This document shows positions 8,169 to 16,461 of a stretch of 22,326 nt of DNA, in pieces. Each line of letters opens with the position of its first letter. Position 1 is the stretch's first letter. The notes beneath the pieces were generated by a model. It was not told the DNA's origin, ran no database searches, and saw nothing but the letters and a program-made list of their open reading frames with translations. A program made the translations under genes and the position numbers. This DNA is from Oceanospirillaceae bacterium UBA1126 (GTDB taxonomy: Bacteria > Pseudomonadota > Gammaproteobacteria > Pseudomonadales > Balneatricaceae), in assembly GCA_002312935.1 (NCBI GenBank), contig DCAT01000060.1, forward strand, positions 1 to 22,326, read 5' to 3'.

Positions 8169-8242
8169 TGCACCGCCTCTTTTTTGAGTACGATGAGGTC
8201 TTAATAACATCCACGATCTAAAAGATCACCCGGAGGGTAAGT

Positions 8243-9370
8243 ATGTATTTTAGAACTTGGCAACGCCTGAGTTCTGTAGTCTTGGGTTTGGTATTTGCAC
8301 CCGCTGCTATGGCAGATTGGGGGCTAAATATGCCCGTAGGCATCACAGAAGTAAGTCAATCTATTTTTGAACTGCACATGCTTATTTTTTGGATTTGCGT
8401 CTGGATAGGTGTAGTGGTTTTTGGTGTAATGTTTTACTCCATTTTTAAGCATCGTAAATCGAAAGGCGCAGTTGCGTCTAAGTTCCATGAAAGCCTAGGC
8501 CTAGAATTGTTATGGACAGCAATTCCAACCGTCATTCTTATTGCTATGGCAGTGCCGGCTACATCGGTTTTGATTCAGATGTATGACACGACAAATTCGG
8601 ATGTGGATATTAAGATCACAGGCCATCAATGGAAGTGGCAGTACGACTACCTTGGTGAAGATGTGGGGTTCTTTAGTAACCTAACCACCACTACAGACGA
8701 AATTTACAACCGCACCGAAAAAGGTGAAAACTACCTTGAAGAGGTTGATAACCACGTTGTAGTACCAACGGGTAAAAAAATCCGGTTCCTCATTACCTCT
8801 AACGATGTGATTCACGCTTGGTGGCTCCCAGAAATTGCTGTCAAAAAAGACGCAATTCCAGGGTATATCAACGAATCTTGGGCATTAATCCCTGAAGGTG
8901 AGGAAGGCCTTTATCGTGGTAAATGTGCAGAGCTATGTGGCGTACAGCATGGCTTTATGCCTATTGTACTAGAAGCTGTGACTGCTGATGAATACCAAGC
9001 ATGGTTGGATGATCAACGTGCTGGAAAAGTTGCAGAAGCTGCTGCTGCTCTGGGGGACTTTAGTTATGACGAACTCATGGTTGAGGGTGCCGAAGTTTAC
9101 GCTCGAAGCTGTGCAGGCTGTCATGGTACTGAAGGCCAGGGAATGGGAACTATCTTCCCAGCGTTGGCAGGTAGCCCAATAGCGCTTAACGATATGGCTG
9201 GCCACATCGATATTGTAATCAACGGCAAGCCAGGCACGGCTATGCAGTCATTTACTGCGCAGCTAAGTGATGTTCAAATTGCTGCTGTGATCACCTTTGA
9301 GCGAAACGCTTGGGGTAACGATACGGGTGAAACAGTGACTCCCCAAATGATAATTGACGCGAAAAAATAG
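8243..9370 (+). CDS. coxB: Cytochrome c oxidase subunit II with fused cytochrome c domain (caa3 type)
   Basis: Subunit II takes electrons from cytochrome c and passes them through CuA to subunit I. Of 375 residues, 1-24 look like a signal peptide (APAAMA-DW). Two transmembrane helices lie at about 45-67 and 88-110. The periplasmic cupredoxin domain has the CuA ligands His191, Cys228, Glu230, Cys232, His236 and Met239 (CAELCGVQHGFM). From about 275 a class I cytochrome c domain follows: CAGCH at 290-294 and the probable axial Met334 in GTAMQSF. This fused haem marks a caa3-like enzyme. A strong GGAGGG precedes the ATG. It is the first gene of coxB-ctaD-ctaG-coxC, 11 bases before ctaD. Confidence 0.96.
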   Translation: MYFRTWQRLSSVVLGLVFAPAAMADWGLNMPVGITEVSQSIFELHMLIFWICVWIGVVVFGVMFYSIFKHRKSKGAVASKFHESLGLELLWTAIPTVILIAMAVPATSVLIQMYDTTNSDVDIKITGHQWKWQYDYLGEDVGFFSNLTTTTDEIYNRTEKGENYLEEVDNHVVVPTGKKIRFLITSNDVIHAWWLPEIAVKKDAIPGYINESWALIPEGEEGLYRGKCAELCGVQHGFMPIVLEAVTADEYQAWLDDQRAGKVAEAAAALGDFSYDELMVEGAEVYARSCAGCHGTEGQGMGTIFPALAGSPIALNDMAGHIDIVINGKPGTAMQSFTAQLSDVQIAAVITFERNAWGNDTGETVTPQMIIDAKK

Positions 9371-9381
9371 AAGGCTAAATT

Positions 9382-10965
9382 ATGACAACTGCGACTGCTA
9401 GTCACGATGACCACGGCCATCATGGGCCTGCTAAAGGCATCATGCGCTGGGTATTAACAACTAATCACAAAGACATTGGTAGCATGTACCTTTGGTTCTC
9501 ATTCGCTATGCTTCTCACGGGTGGTGTGATGGCGCTTATTGTTCGAGCTGAGTTATTTCAGCCGGGTATGCAGCTTATAAGACCAGAGTTTTATAACCAA
9601 ATGACCACCATGCACGGTCTAATCATGGTGTTTGGTGCTATTATGCCAGCCTTCGTTGGCCTGGCTAACTGGATGGTTCCATTGATGATTGGCGCGCCAG
9701 ATATGGCCTTGCCCCGAATGAATAACTGGAGCTTTTGGATTCTACCGTTCGCTTTTGGAATGCTGTTGTTTACGCTATTTACCGAAGCCGGTGCGCCAAA
9801 CTTTGGTTGGACTTTCTACGCGCCATTGTCGACTACCTACGCGCCAAGTAGTGTAACCTACTTTATTTTTGGCGTGCACATGATGGGCATTTCTTCAATC
9901 ATGGGCGCCATTAACATTATTGTTACTATCTTAAACCTTCGGGCGCCAGGTATGACCTTGATGAAGATGCCATTATTTGTATGGACTTGGTTCATTACAG
10001 CCTATTTGCTAGTTGCAGTAATGCCAGTATTGGCAGGTGTTGTGACGATGATGTTAATGGACATCCACTATGGCACTGCGTTCTTCGATGCTGCAGGCGG
10101 TGGTGACCCAGTATTGTTCCAGCACGTATTTTGGTTCTTTGGTCATCCAGAAGTATACATAATGATTTTGCCTGCCTTTGGTATTGTCTCGCAAATTATT
10201 CCTACCTTTGCGCGTAAGCCGTTGTTTGGTTATGCGTCAATGGTATATGCAACGTCTTCAATCGCGTTTTTGTCGTTCATTGTTTGGGCTCACCATATGT
10301 TTACAGTGGGCTTGCCACTGCAGACGGAACTCTTCTTTATGTACGCCACTATGTTGATCGCCATTCCTACGGGTGTGAAGGTGTTCAACTGGGTGTCGAC
10401 CATGTTTAGAGGTTCAATGACTTTTGAGACGCCCATGCTATTTGCCATCGCTTTCGTTGTGTTGTTCACCATCGGCGGTTTCTCTGGGCTAATGCTCTCT
10501 ATTGCACCTGCAGACTTCCAATATCATGATACCTACTTTGTAGTGGCTCACTTCCATTACGTGTTAGTACCAGGTGCCTTGTTTGGTATCATCGCTGGCG
10601 TTTACTACTGGTTGCCTAAATGGACAGGCCATTACTACAATGAGAACTTAGGTAAGTTTCACTTTTGGATGTCCTTTATTGGCGTTAACATCACCTTCTT
10701 CCCGATGCACTTTATTGGTTTAGCAGGAATGCCACGTCGGATACCAGATTACGCCTTGCAGTTTGCAGACTTTAATGCAATTGCCACCGTAGGTGCATTT
10801 ATCTTCGGTTTCTCTCAGCTAATCTTCTTGTTCTTATTGATCAAGACCATTCGTGGTGGAGAAAAAGCAACGGATCGAGTTTGGGAAGGTGCAGAAGGTC
10901 TGGAGTGGACTATCCCGTCTCCAGCGCCATATCATACTTTTGCAGAGCCACCACACGTTAAGTAA
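9382..10965 (+). CDS. ctaD: Cytochrome c oxidase subunit I (aa3/caa3 type)
   Basis: The 527-residue, 12-helix catalytic subunit reduces oxygen and pumps protons across the inner membrane. Haem a ligands are His78 and His392. Haem a3 is bound by His390, and CuB by His255, His304 and His305, with Tyr259 set for the His-Tyr crosslink. GHPEVY contains Glu257, the D-channel glutamate of type A1 oxidases. Asp107 in GAPDMALPRMNNWSFW (D channel entry) and Lys333 (K channel) are also kept, so full proton pumping is expected. The N-terminus has a His/Asp-rich start (DDHGHHG) of uncertain meaning. It lies between coxB and ctaG in one operon. Confidence 0.98.
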   Translation: MTTATASHDDHGHHGPAKGIMRWVLTTNHKDIGSMYLWFSFAMLLTGGVMALIVRAELFQPGMQLIRPEFYNQMTTMHGLIMVFGAIMPAFVGLANWMVPLMIGAPDMALPRMNNWSFWILPFAFGMLLFTLFTEAGAPNFGWTFYAPLSTTYAPSSVTYFIFGVHMMGISSIMGAINIIVTILNLRAPGMTLMKMPLFVWTWFITAYLLVAVMPVLAGVVTMMLMDIHYGTAFFDAAGGGDPVLFQHVFWFFGHPEVYIMILPAFGIVSQIIPTFARKPLFGYASMVYATSSIAFLSFIVWAHHMFTVGLPLQTELFFMYATMLIAIPTGVKVFNWVSTMFRGSMTFETPMLFAIAFVVLFTIGGFSGLMLSIAPADFQYHDTYFVVAHFHYVLVPGALFGIIAGVYYWLPKWTGHYYNENLGKFHFWMSFIGVNITFFPMHFIGLAGMPRRIPDYALQFADFNAIATVGAFIFGFSQLIFLFLLIKTIRGGEKATDRVWEGAEGLEWTIPSPAPYHTFAEPPHVK

Positions 10966-10981
10966 GGTTAAAAAAAGCCCT

Positions 10982-11539
10982 ATGAACTCCAATTCATCAA
11001 AGCCAGATGACTTATCTGGCTCTAAGCCCAAAAATACGGCACTAAAATTAGTGCTAGCAGCAGTAGCTATGTTTGGTTTTGGTTTTGCTTTAGTGCCTTT
11101 ATATGATGTGTTTTGTGAGCTTACCGGTATTAATGGTAAGACCGCAGGGCCAGTGGAGCGAGTAGAGCAATGGGTTGATACGAGCCGCACAATAACAGTG
11201 CAGTTTATAACGACCAATAATGCTGGCATGCCCTGGGAATTTGAAGCTTTGCAAGAAGAAATTGAAATGCACCCAGGGGCCTGGACCCAAGTAGAATTTT
11301 GGGCCCTAAACCCAACAGCGAACGACATGGTAGGACAGGCGGTACCTAGTGTATCGCCATCGGAGGCGGCTGAATATGTTCAAAAAACAGAATGTTTTTG
11401 TTTTGACCAGCAGACGTTAAAGGCGGGAGAGGGGCGAAAAATGCCACTTATTTTCTCTTTAGATCCGGAACTTCCGGCTCACGTTAAAAAAGTAACAATG
11501 TCGTACACGTTATTTGATGCAGGCGCCTTTGCTAAATAG
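10982..11539 (+). CDS. ctaG: Cytochrome c oxidase assembly protein Cox11 (CuB chaperone)
   Basis: The 185-residue, membrane-anchored copper chaperone delivers copper to the CuB site of subunit I. A short cytoplasmic tail precedes one helix (about 20-42). The periplasmic domain contains Cys45 and the copper-binding pair CFCF (Cys138, Cys140), followed by GEGRKMPLIFSLDP. The start was set at the ATG 16 bases after the ctaD stop. The frame stays open upstream into ctaD, but that part has no family similarity and would overlap ctaD heavily. The site before the ATG is weak, so coupling to ctaD translation is likely. It ends shortly before coxC. Confidence 0.95.
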   Translation: MNSNSSKPDDLSGSKPKNTALKLVLAAVAMFGFGFALVPLYDVFCELTGINGKTAGPVERVEQWVDTSRTITVQFITTNNAGMPWEFEALQEEIEMHPGAWTQVEFWALNPTANDMVGQAVPSVSPSEAAEYVQKTECFCFDQQTLKAGEGRKMPLIFSLDPELPAHVKKVTMSYTLFDAGAFAK

Positions 11540-11610
11540 CAGTGGCGTATAAATATAATTTTGGCCTTAAATTATGGCCAGATAATAAGCCTTCGACAAT
11601 GGAGCAACAC

Positions 11611-12498
11611 ATGGCAACATCCAATTATTACGTACCAGAAAGTAGTTATTTCCCAATTGTGGCCAGTTTAGGCCTAATTGGAATGGCTGCTGGTGCTGGC
11701 GGTATGATGAACCACATGAGTGCAGGCGGAGAAGGATTTGTTTTCCCTCATTTCGTCTTTACAGCGGGTTCTTTGTTACTCGCTTTTATTTTCTTTCAGT
11801 GGTTTGGTAAGGTCATTACTGAGAGTAGAGCGGGTATGTACAGCCCTCAGATGGACAAGTCTTTCCGCTGGGGTATGAGTTGGTTTATATTTTCAGAAGT
11901 GATGTTCTTTGTCGCCTTCTTTGGTGTGTTGCTATACGTACGCCAGTGGGCTGGCCCTTGGTTAGACGGTCAAGGTGATAAGGGTTCAACGCATATGTTA
12001 TGGCCAGACTTTGATTATGCATGGCCTATGTTTAATAACCCAGCAGGCGCAGACTTTCCTGGCCCGCAGGCTGTCATTGACCCTTGGCATATTCCGTTGT
12101 TGAATACAGTATTGTTGATGACTTCTAGCGTAACGCTAACGATTGCTCACCATGCTCTTAGGGCAATGCACCGGGGCAAGACCATTTTTTGGTTAGCAGT
12201 TACAGTAATCTTAGGTGGCATCTTCGTCTATTATCAGATTCTAGAGTATATTGAAGCTTATACTGAATTGGGCCTCACGTTAGATTCTGGCATATATGGG
12301 TCAACCTTCTTTATGCTGACAGGCTTTCACGGCCTCCACGTAACGATTGGTGCGTTCATACTATTTATTATGTGGATTCGTATCTGTAAAGGTCACTTTA
12401 CTCCAGATCAGCACTTTGGGTTTGAAGCAGCAGCTTGGTATTGGCACTTTGTAGATATGGTATGGGTAGGCTTATTTTTATTCGTCTACATCCTATAA
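11611..12498 (+). CDS. coxC: Cytochrome c oxidase subunit III
   Basis: This 295-residue integral membrane subunit with about seven helices stabilises the catalytic core and proton uptake of the oxidase. The opening YYVPESSYFPIVASLG matches the family N-terminus. SEVMFFVAFFGVLLY (about 96-110), LTIAHHALRAM and GFHGLHVTIGAFILFIMW are typical, and the protein ends with YWHFVDMVWVGLFLFVYIL. I prefer ATG at 11611 because GGAG lies 6 bases before it and the family begins there. In-frame alternatives are GTG at 11542 and ATG at 11599. A terminator follows 20 bases after the stop, so this ends the structural operon. Confidence 0.96.
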   Translation: MATSNYYVPESSYFPIVASLGLIGMAAGAGGMMNHMSAGGEGFVFPHFVFTAGSLLLAFIFFQWFGKVITESRAGMYSPQMDKSFRWGMSWFIFSEVMFFVAFFGVLLYVRQWAGPWLDGQGDKGSTHMLWPDFDYAWPMFNNPAGADFPGPQAVIDPWHIPLLNTVLLMTSSVTLTIAHHALRAMHRGKTIFWLAVTVILGGIFVYYQILEYIEAYTELGLTLDSGIYGSTFFMLTGFHGLHVTIGAFILFIMWIRICKGHFTPDQHFGFEAAAWYWHFVDMVWVGLFLFVYIL

Positions 12499-12517
12499 GC
12501 AGCCGGACAAAAACCAT

Positions 12518-12546
12518 AAAGGCAGCTTAATGGCTGCCTTTTTTAT
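12518..12546. terminator. Rho-independent terminator after coxC
   Basis: AAAGGCAGC pairs with GCTGCCTTT over 9 bp around a 6-base loop (ttaatg), followed by further Ts. It ends the coxB-coxC operon. The A-rich flank gives T-rich sequence on the other strand, so it may also stop the convergent DUF2909 transcript. Confidence 0.9.
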
Positions 12547-12567
12547 GTCTCGTAGTCATTTTTAGAA

Positions 12568-12783
12568 TTAATGAATACCAGCCCATGGCGACGAAGTCAC
12601 AAGTTGACCGGTCGCAAACCCGTAGGTTACGAGCACAATTAGAAGTACAATTAACGTCACTCGGTACTTAAGTGATGTGAGTAACCGAGTAGATTTTGTA
12701 CCATCCTTCATTAAGAAAAAGAAACCACTGGCTAAGCTGGTTAGAGCCAAAAGTAACACGATGACAATGACGATTTTGATCAT
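12568..12783 (-). CDS. DUF2909 (twin-transmembrane) small protein
   Basis: The protein has 71 residues and two predicted helices (about 3-25 and 41-61) joined by a short basic loop (MKDGTKSTRLLTSLKYR), the layout of the DUF2909 family. Function is unknown. Conserved placement between coxC and the SURF1 gene, on the opposite strand, is shared with Pseudomonas, so a link with oxidase assembly or membrane respiration is plausible. The start is 44 bases from the divergent SURF1 start. Only a weak purine-rich site precedes the ATG. Confidence 0.8.
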   Translation of the reverse strand: MIKIVIVIVLLLALTSLASGFFFLMKDGTKSTRLLTSLKYRVTLIVLLIVLVTYGFATGQLVTSSPWAGIH

Positions 12784-12827
12784 AAAAAGGGTCTCTTTAA
12801 ATACGTTAATTAGGTTTAGCTATAGTA

Positions 12828-13565
12828 ATGATAAAACGACTGCAACACTATTGGGCAATCTCTGTTTTCACGCTATTCTTTTTGCCGCTCACCATCAGTT
12901 TAGGTTTCTGGCAGTTAGATAGGGCAGACCAAAAAATACAACTGCAAAAGAACTTGGCGGCTTTAGAGCAACCATTAATACTTTTTGACGAACCGGGTTT
13001 AACTTTGGGTGCCCTAGATAACCTTCAAAGAGTGACACTGAATAGTACCTTTATCAAGCCATTTGTTTGGTTTAGGGATAATCAAGTTGTGGCGGGTAAA
13101 GTGGGTTATGACGCCATAGGCCTTATTAGAGTAGGTGCAGATTTATTGTTAGTTAACCGGGGTTGGTTTGCGTCAAATGGCCAAAGAGACCCATTACCTA
13201 ATATTGCATGGGTGAATGGCGAAGTGGCTCTGACAGGGCGACTAGTTTCAGTACAGGCTAATCCATATCAGTTGGGTATAGACACCTACACAGATGATTA
13301 CCCACAGTTAGTACAGGCGATAACGCCGTCTGTTTTGGCTAAACATTTATCCAATTCAGTAGAGGGTGCGCTTTTACCTTGGGTGTTAGTGTTAGATACA
13401 GAAGGTGATGCAACACTTACGCCTCACTGGCGGGCAAGCGCAATGGCCTCAGAAAAGCATCTAGCGTATGCGTGGCAGTGGTTTGGTCTCGCTTTGACGC
13501 TCAGCTTATTATACATTTATCGAGTATTTTATTCTCCTATTGACATCAAAAAGGTAGATCCATGA
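12828..13565 (+). CDS. SURF1 family cytochrome oxidase assembly protein
   Basis: The 245-residue inner-membrane protein helps place haem A in subunit I. It has helices at both ends (about 10-28 and 213-232) and a periplasmic domain between them. The family marks GFWQLDRADQK (about 26-36) and LLLVNRGWF (near 105-113) are present, and the second helix is preceded by HLAYAWQWFGLALTL, typical of SURF1. No strong ribosome site is visible. It opens the assembly operon SURF1, Sco-like, ctaA, ctaB; its TGA overlaps the next ATG (ATGA). Confidence 0.93.
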   Translation: MIKRLQHYWAISVFTLFFLPLTISLGFWQLDRADQKIQLQKNLAALEQPLILFDEPGLTLGALDNLQRVTLNSTFIKPFVWFRDNQVVAGKVGYDAIGLIRVGADLLLVNRGWFASNGQRDPLPNIAWVNGEVALTGRLVSVQANPYQLGIDTYTDDYPQLVQAITPSVLAKHLSNSVEGALLPWVLVLDTEGDATLTPHWRASAMASEKHLAYAWQWFGLALTLSLLYIYRVFYSPIDIKKVDP

Positions 13566-14116
13566 CCACCAAAAAAACCAATCGTTGGACTTTGTATGCG
13601 GTATTTGCGGTAACCGCTGTGCCACTTATGTTTGCTATGTTAATGTACTTTAATTTATGGGGTGTGCCAGATGGGCGGACTAATTATGGTCAGTTGTTGT
13701 TGCCACCAAACGAGCTACAACAGGCTCAACTAGTTGATGAAAATGACGCACCATGGTCTCAGGTAGAAGCTGATAAAAGGTGGTTGGTAATTTATCTGAC
13801 GAAACAAGCTTGCGATTTGCCCTGTCAGGAAGCCACTCACTTATTACGACAAATCAATGTTGCCCTAGGCAAGGAAGCTCACCGCGTTACGCGTTTGTTG
13901 GTTAACCAGCAGGGTGGCATTAACGAGCAGACCAAAACAGACTATCCAGCTTTAATACAGCTGAAGAGCCTTTCATTAGAGCCATTTGAACTAGGCCAGG
14001 GTATTTATGTTGTGGATCCTCTGGGAAATATTATGATGTATTACAGTAAAGACTTTGTTGGAAAAGAATTGTTAAAAGACCTTAAGAAGTTACTCAGAAC
14101 CTCAAACATAGGGTAA
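13562..14116 (+). CDS. Membrane-anchored Sco/thioredoxin-like protein of the cytochrome oxidase cluster
   Basis: The protein has 184 residues with one N-terminal helix (about 10-30) and a periplasmic domain. WLVIYLTKQACDLPCQEATH contains a CxxxC pair (Cys84, Cys88) after a beta strand, the position of the copper-binding CxxxC in Sco proteins. Later, GIYVVDPLGNIMMYY (148-161) matches the Sco/thioredoxin strand that reads YLVDPxG. The histidine that completes the Sco copper site just before this strand is not visible. It overlaps SURF1 by 4 bases and ends 5 bases before ctaA. The same position in Pseudomonas holds a hypothetical membrane protein. It may be a disulfide reductase or copper-transfer partner in CuA assembly; this is inference. 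Confidence 0.75.
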   Translation: MTTKKTNRWTLYAVFAVTAVPLMFAMLMYFNLWGVPDGRTNYGQLLLPPNELQQAQLVDENDAPWSQVEADKRWLVIYLTKQACDLPCQEATHLLRQINVALGKEAHRVTRLLVNQQGGINEQTKTDYPALIQLKSLSLEPFELGQGIYVVDPLGNIMMYYSKDFVGKELLKDLKKLLRTSNIG

Positions 14117-14121
14117 AAGTC

Positions 14122-15165
14122 ATGAATACTAATGTCGCCCCCAAGTGGAGCCTATTTTTAACTTACCTGGCACTGGCAACTGTGGCGTGTGTCATCATTT
14201 TAGGATCGTGGACCAGGTTAGCTGACGCTGGCTTAGGGTGCCCAGATTGGCCTGGCTGTTACGGTAATTTGCTGGTGCCTGAAACTGCCCAAGAAATTGC
14301 GGCTGCTGAAGCCCTTTACCCAGACGCACCTGTAGAAGTAGATAAGGGTTGGTTGGAGATGATCCATCGTTATTTGGCAACATTCTTGGGACTAGTTATT
14401 TTGGTGCTAGCGATAGCGTCTTGGTCGCAACGAAAACGTCTAAACTATCCTTTTTTACTGACCCAAGGTTTACTGGCCATGGTAATGCTGCAAGGTGCTT
14501 TTGGTGCTTGGACAGTCACTTGGAAGTTATGGCCACAAGTGGTGACGTCACATTTATTGGGTGGTTTTGTGACTGCCAGCTTACTGACGATGTTATTGCT
14601 AAAGTTACGTCGGGTTGGGAGCCAAGTTAAACCATTATCACTGGTAAATATTACCCATAGTCGGTTGCAAGTTTGGGCATCTGTGGCGTTAGTCCTAGTT
14701 ATTGTGCAAGTATTTTTAGGTGGCTGGATGAGTTCTAACTATGCAGCCTTAGCGTGCTCCACTTTGCCAGACTGCAATGGCTCATGGTGGCCGGAAATGA
14801 ATTTCTCTGAGGGTTTTGACCTCACTCAGACTTTAGGCCCGAGTTATTTGGGAGGACTAATGCATGCCGAAGCGCGACAAGCTATTCATGTGTTGCATCG
14901 ATACGGCGCAATTATTTTGGCTGTGTTTATAGTGTTGATGAGCTATCAGTTGATTAAGCAAGATGACACGCGTCTCCGTCTGTTTGGTTTTGGTTTTTTG
15001 GCGGTATTTATTGTCCAATTTTGTTTGGGCCTAGCCAACATATACTACTTCCTCCCCCTTGCGGTAGCTGTTGGTCATAACTTCTTTGGGGCCTGCTTGT
15101 TTGTTCTCACTGTAAGTCTTTATTATCTAGTCTTTTCAAAAAGAGGGCGCCTCAATGAGTTCTGA
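14122..15165 (+). CDS. ctaA: Haem A synthase (COX15/CtaA family)
   Basis: The 347-residue integral membrane protein has about eight helices and oxidises the C8 methyl of haem O to make haem A for the oxidase. Candidate haem ligands are His82 (MIHRYLATFLG), His144 (TSHLLGG), His256/His259 (IHVLHRYGA) and His319 (VGHNFFGA). Each half has a periplasmic cysteine pair: Cys40/Cys46 in GLGCPDWPGCYG, and Cys212/Cys218 in CSTLPDC. GSWTRLADAGLGCPDWPG is the family signature. The start is 5 bases after the Sco-like gene, and its 3' end overlaps ctaB by 11 bases. Confidence 0.95.
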   Translation: MNTNVAPKWSLFLTYLALATVACVIILGSWTRLADAGLGCPDWPGCYGNLLVPETAQEIAAAEALYPDAPVEVDKGWLEMIHRYLATFLGLVILVLAIASWSQRKRLNYPFLLTQGLLAMVMLQGAFGAWTVTWKLWPQVVTSHLLGGFVTASLLTMLLLKLRRVGSQVKPLSLVNITHSRLQVWASVALVLVIVQVFLGGWMSSNYAALACSTLPDCNGSWWPEMNFSEGFDLTQTLGPSYLGGLMHAEARQAIHVLHRYGAIILAVFIVLMSYQLIKQDDTRLRLFGFGFLAVFIVQFCLGLANIYYFLPLAVAVGHNFFGACLFVLTVSLYYLVFSKRGRLNEF

Positions 15166-16048
15166 AGCTACTGCAATCCCAATACGTATAAATTGGCGGG
15201 ATTATTACGAAATGTGCAAACCCAATGTGGTTTTGCTTATGTTACTTACGTCATTAGTCGGTATGTTCATGGCGATACCTGGTATGGTGCCCTGGCCAAT
15301 AATTATATGGGGTAATTTGGGCATCGCTATGGCTGCGGGTTCTGCAGCGGCAGTGAATCATGTAATTGACCGTCGTATTGACGGTCAAATGGGCCGCACA
15401 AGTAACCGCCCCGTGGCTAAAGGTAAAGTGAAGCCGTTACACGCGCTCATTTTTGCAGCTATATTGGCTGTTATTGGCCTTGGTATTCTGTATGTACTCG
15501 TTAATCCAATGACGGCCTGGCTAACCTTGGCATCTTCAATTGGCTATGCCTTTGTCTATACCGGATACCTTAAACGTGCAACACCACAGAACATCGTTAT
15601 TGGTGGTCTTGCAGGAGCAATGCCTCCGTTGTTGGGTTGGGTTGCCGTCACGGGTACTTTGGATCCCAATGCGCTACTTTTAGTGCTAATTATCTATGCG
15701 TGGACACCACCTCATTTCTGGGCCTTAGCAATTCATAAGCGAGATGAGTACGCCAAGGTTGAAATCCCCATGTTACCGGTGACCCATGGCTTAGAATTCA
15801 CTGGCTTACAAATTCTGTTATATACCGTGTTGTTGATAATTTCTACTATGCTGCCCTACGTTGTAGGTATGAGCGGTTTCATCTACCTAGTGGGTGTAAC
15901 CTTGTTGAATATACGTTTTTTATACTGGGCCTTACGTTTGTACCGAGGAGCCTACGAAAAGGCGGCTATGAAGACGTTCTGGTATTCCATTATTTACCTC
16001 ATGTTATTGTTCGTATTGTTACTCGTAGATCACTATTTTCCAATTTAG
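15155..16048 (+). CDS. ctaB: Protohaem IX farnesyltransferase (haem O synthase)
   Basis: This 297-residue UbiA-superfamily membrane prenyltransferase adds a farnesyl group to protohaem to give haem O, the substrate of the neighbouring ctaA. The first aspartate-rich motif is NHVIDRRIDGQMGRTSNRP (Asn68, Asp72, Asp76). YTGYLKRATPQNIVIGG and the second acidic loop region HKRDEYAKVEIPMLPVTHG are also standard. AGAGGG lies 7 bases before the ATG, inside ctaA, supporting this start and the 11-base overlap. It is the last gene of the assembly operon. In Pseudomonas a Sco1/SenC gene follows here; in this window the next 413 bases hold no intact gene. Confidence 0.95.
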   Translation: MSSEATAIPIRINWRDYYEMCKPNVVLLMLLTSLVGMFMAIPGMVPWPIIIWGNLGIAMAAGSAAAVNHVIDRRIDGQMGRTSNRPVAKGKVKPLHALIFAAILAVIGLGILYVLVNPMTAWLTLASSIGYAFVYTGYLKRATPQNIVIGGLAGAMPPLLGWVAVTGTLDPNALLLVLIIYAWTPPHFWALAIHKRDEYAKVEIPMLPVTHGLEFTGLQILLYTVLLIISTMLPYVVGMSGFIYLVGVTLLNIRFLYWALRLYRGAYEKAAMKTFWYSIIYLMLLFVLLLVDHYFPI

Positions 16049-16461
16049 CTTTTTGATTAAATCTGAGCTTCACTCAACGGTAGGGTTTATAGGTAGTCTT
16101 CTGGCATCAAAGGGTAAGCAGTGTATTCTTGGCAGTGCAGCCATGGTGTTTTGTGTTGTGTTTTAAGTGCTCCGGTAATGCTGAATTAAAAAGGCATAAG
16201 GCTCTCTTTTAGTCTTGGCATGGCGGCTATAGGAGCATGTGCACAGATTGGCTTGATCATTACTAGCGAGTTATTACGTGCAACTTCGCTGTTGCTGGTT
16301 AACACCTAAGCCCACCTCTTTATTATCTAGCACTATGGTATCTATGTGTCTGGATTAATCGCAGCGTTAGCCTATGCTCTACTTTGAGCAGTAACCATTT
16401 CCCCCCTGCATTATCAATAGTGGTATACTGCGCGCCCTTTTGATTGCTGCAGTATTGACCT
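16049..16461 (+). other. Gene-poor gap between ctaB and rlmKL, possible decayed membrane-protein fragment
   Basis: No intact gene fits this 413-base stretch. From about 16215 one frame reads LGMAAIGACAQIGLIITSEL (about 20 residues), then further hydrophobic residues to a TAA. After that stop and a further TAG the same frame continues with HYGIYVSGLIAALAYALL. The pattern looks like helices of a membrane protein (EamA/DMT-like to my eye) broken by two in-frame stops. It could also be chance. No terminator after ctaB is obvious. The last 40 bases hold the rlmKL promoter. Confidence 0.25.
16421..16429 (+). promoter_or_regulatory. Putative extended -10 promoter of rlmKL
   Basis: TGGTATACT is an extended -10 (TGn plus TATACT). 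It is 32 bases before the rlmKL ATG, giving a leader of roughly 25 bases. The -35 region is C-rich and does not match consensus, as is common for extended -10 promoters. Confidence 0.5.

Noticed and set aside
10834..11328. 164-codon open frame on the minus strand over the ctaD/ctaG junction
   Set aside because: It is antisense to two well-supported genes, has no recognisable motif and no ribosome site.
11542..11610. Longer coxC form from GTG 11542
   Set aside because: The extra 23 residues do not match the family, and ATG 11611 has GGAG at ideal spacing.
15117..16330. Exact 14-base direct repeat TCTTTATTATCTAG at 15117-15130 and 16317-16330
   Set aside because: About one such match is expected by chance in a window this size, and nothing else marks it as a duplication or insertion boundary.
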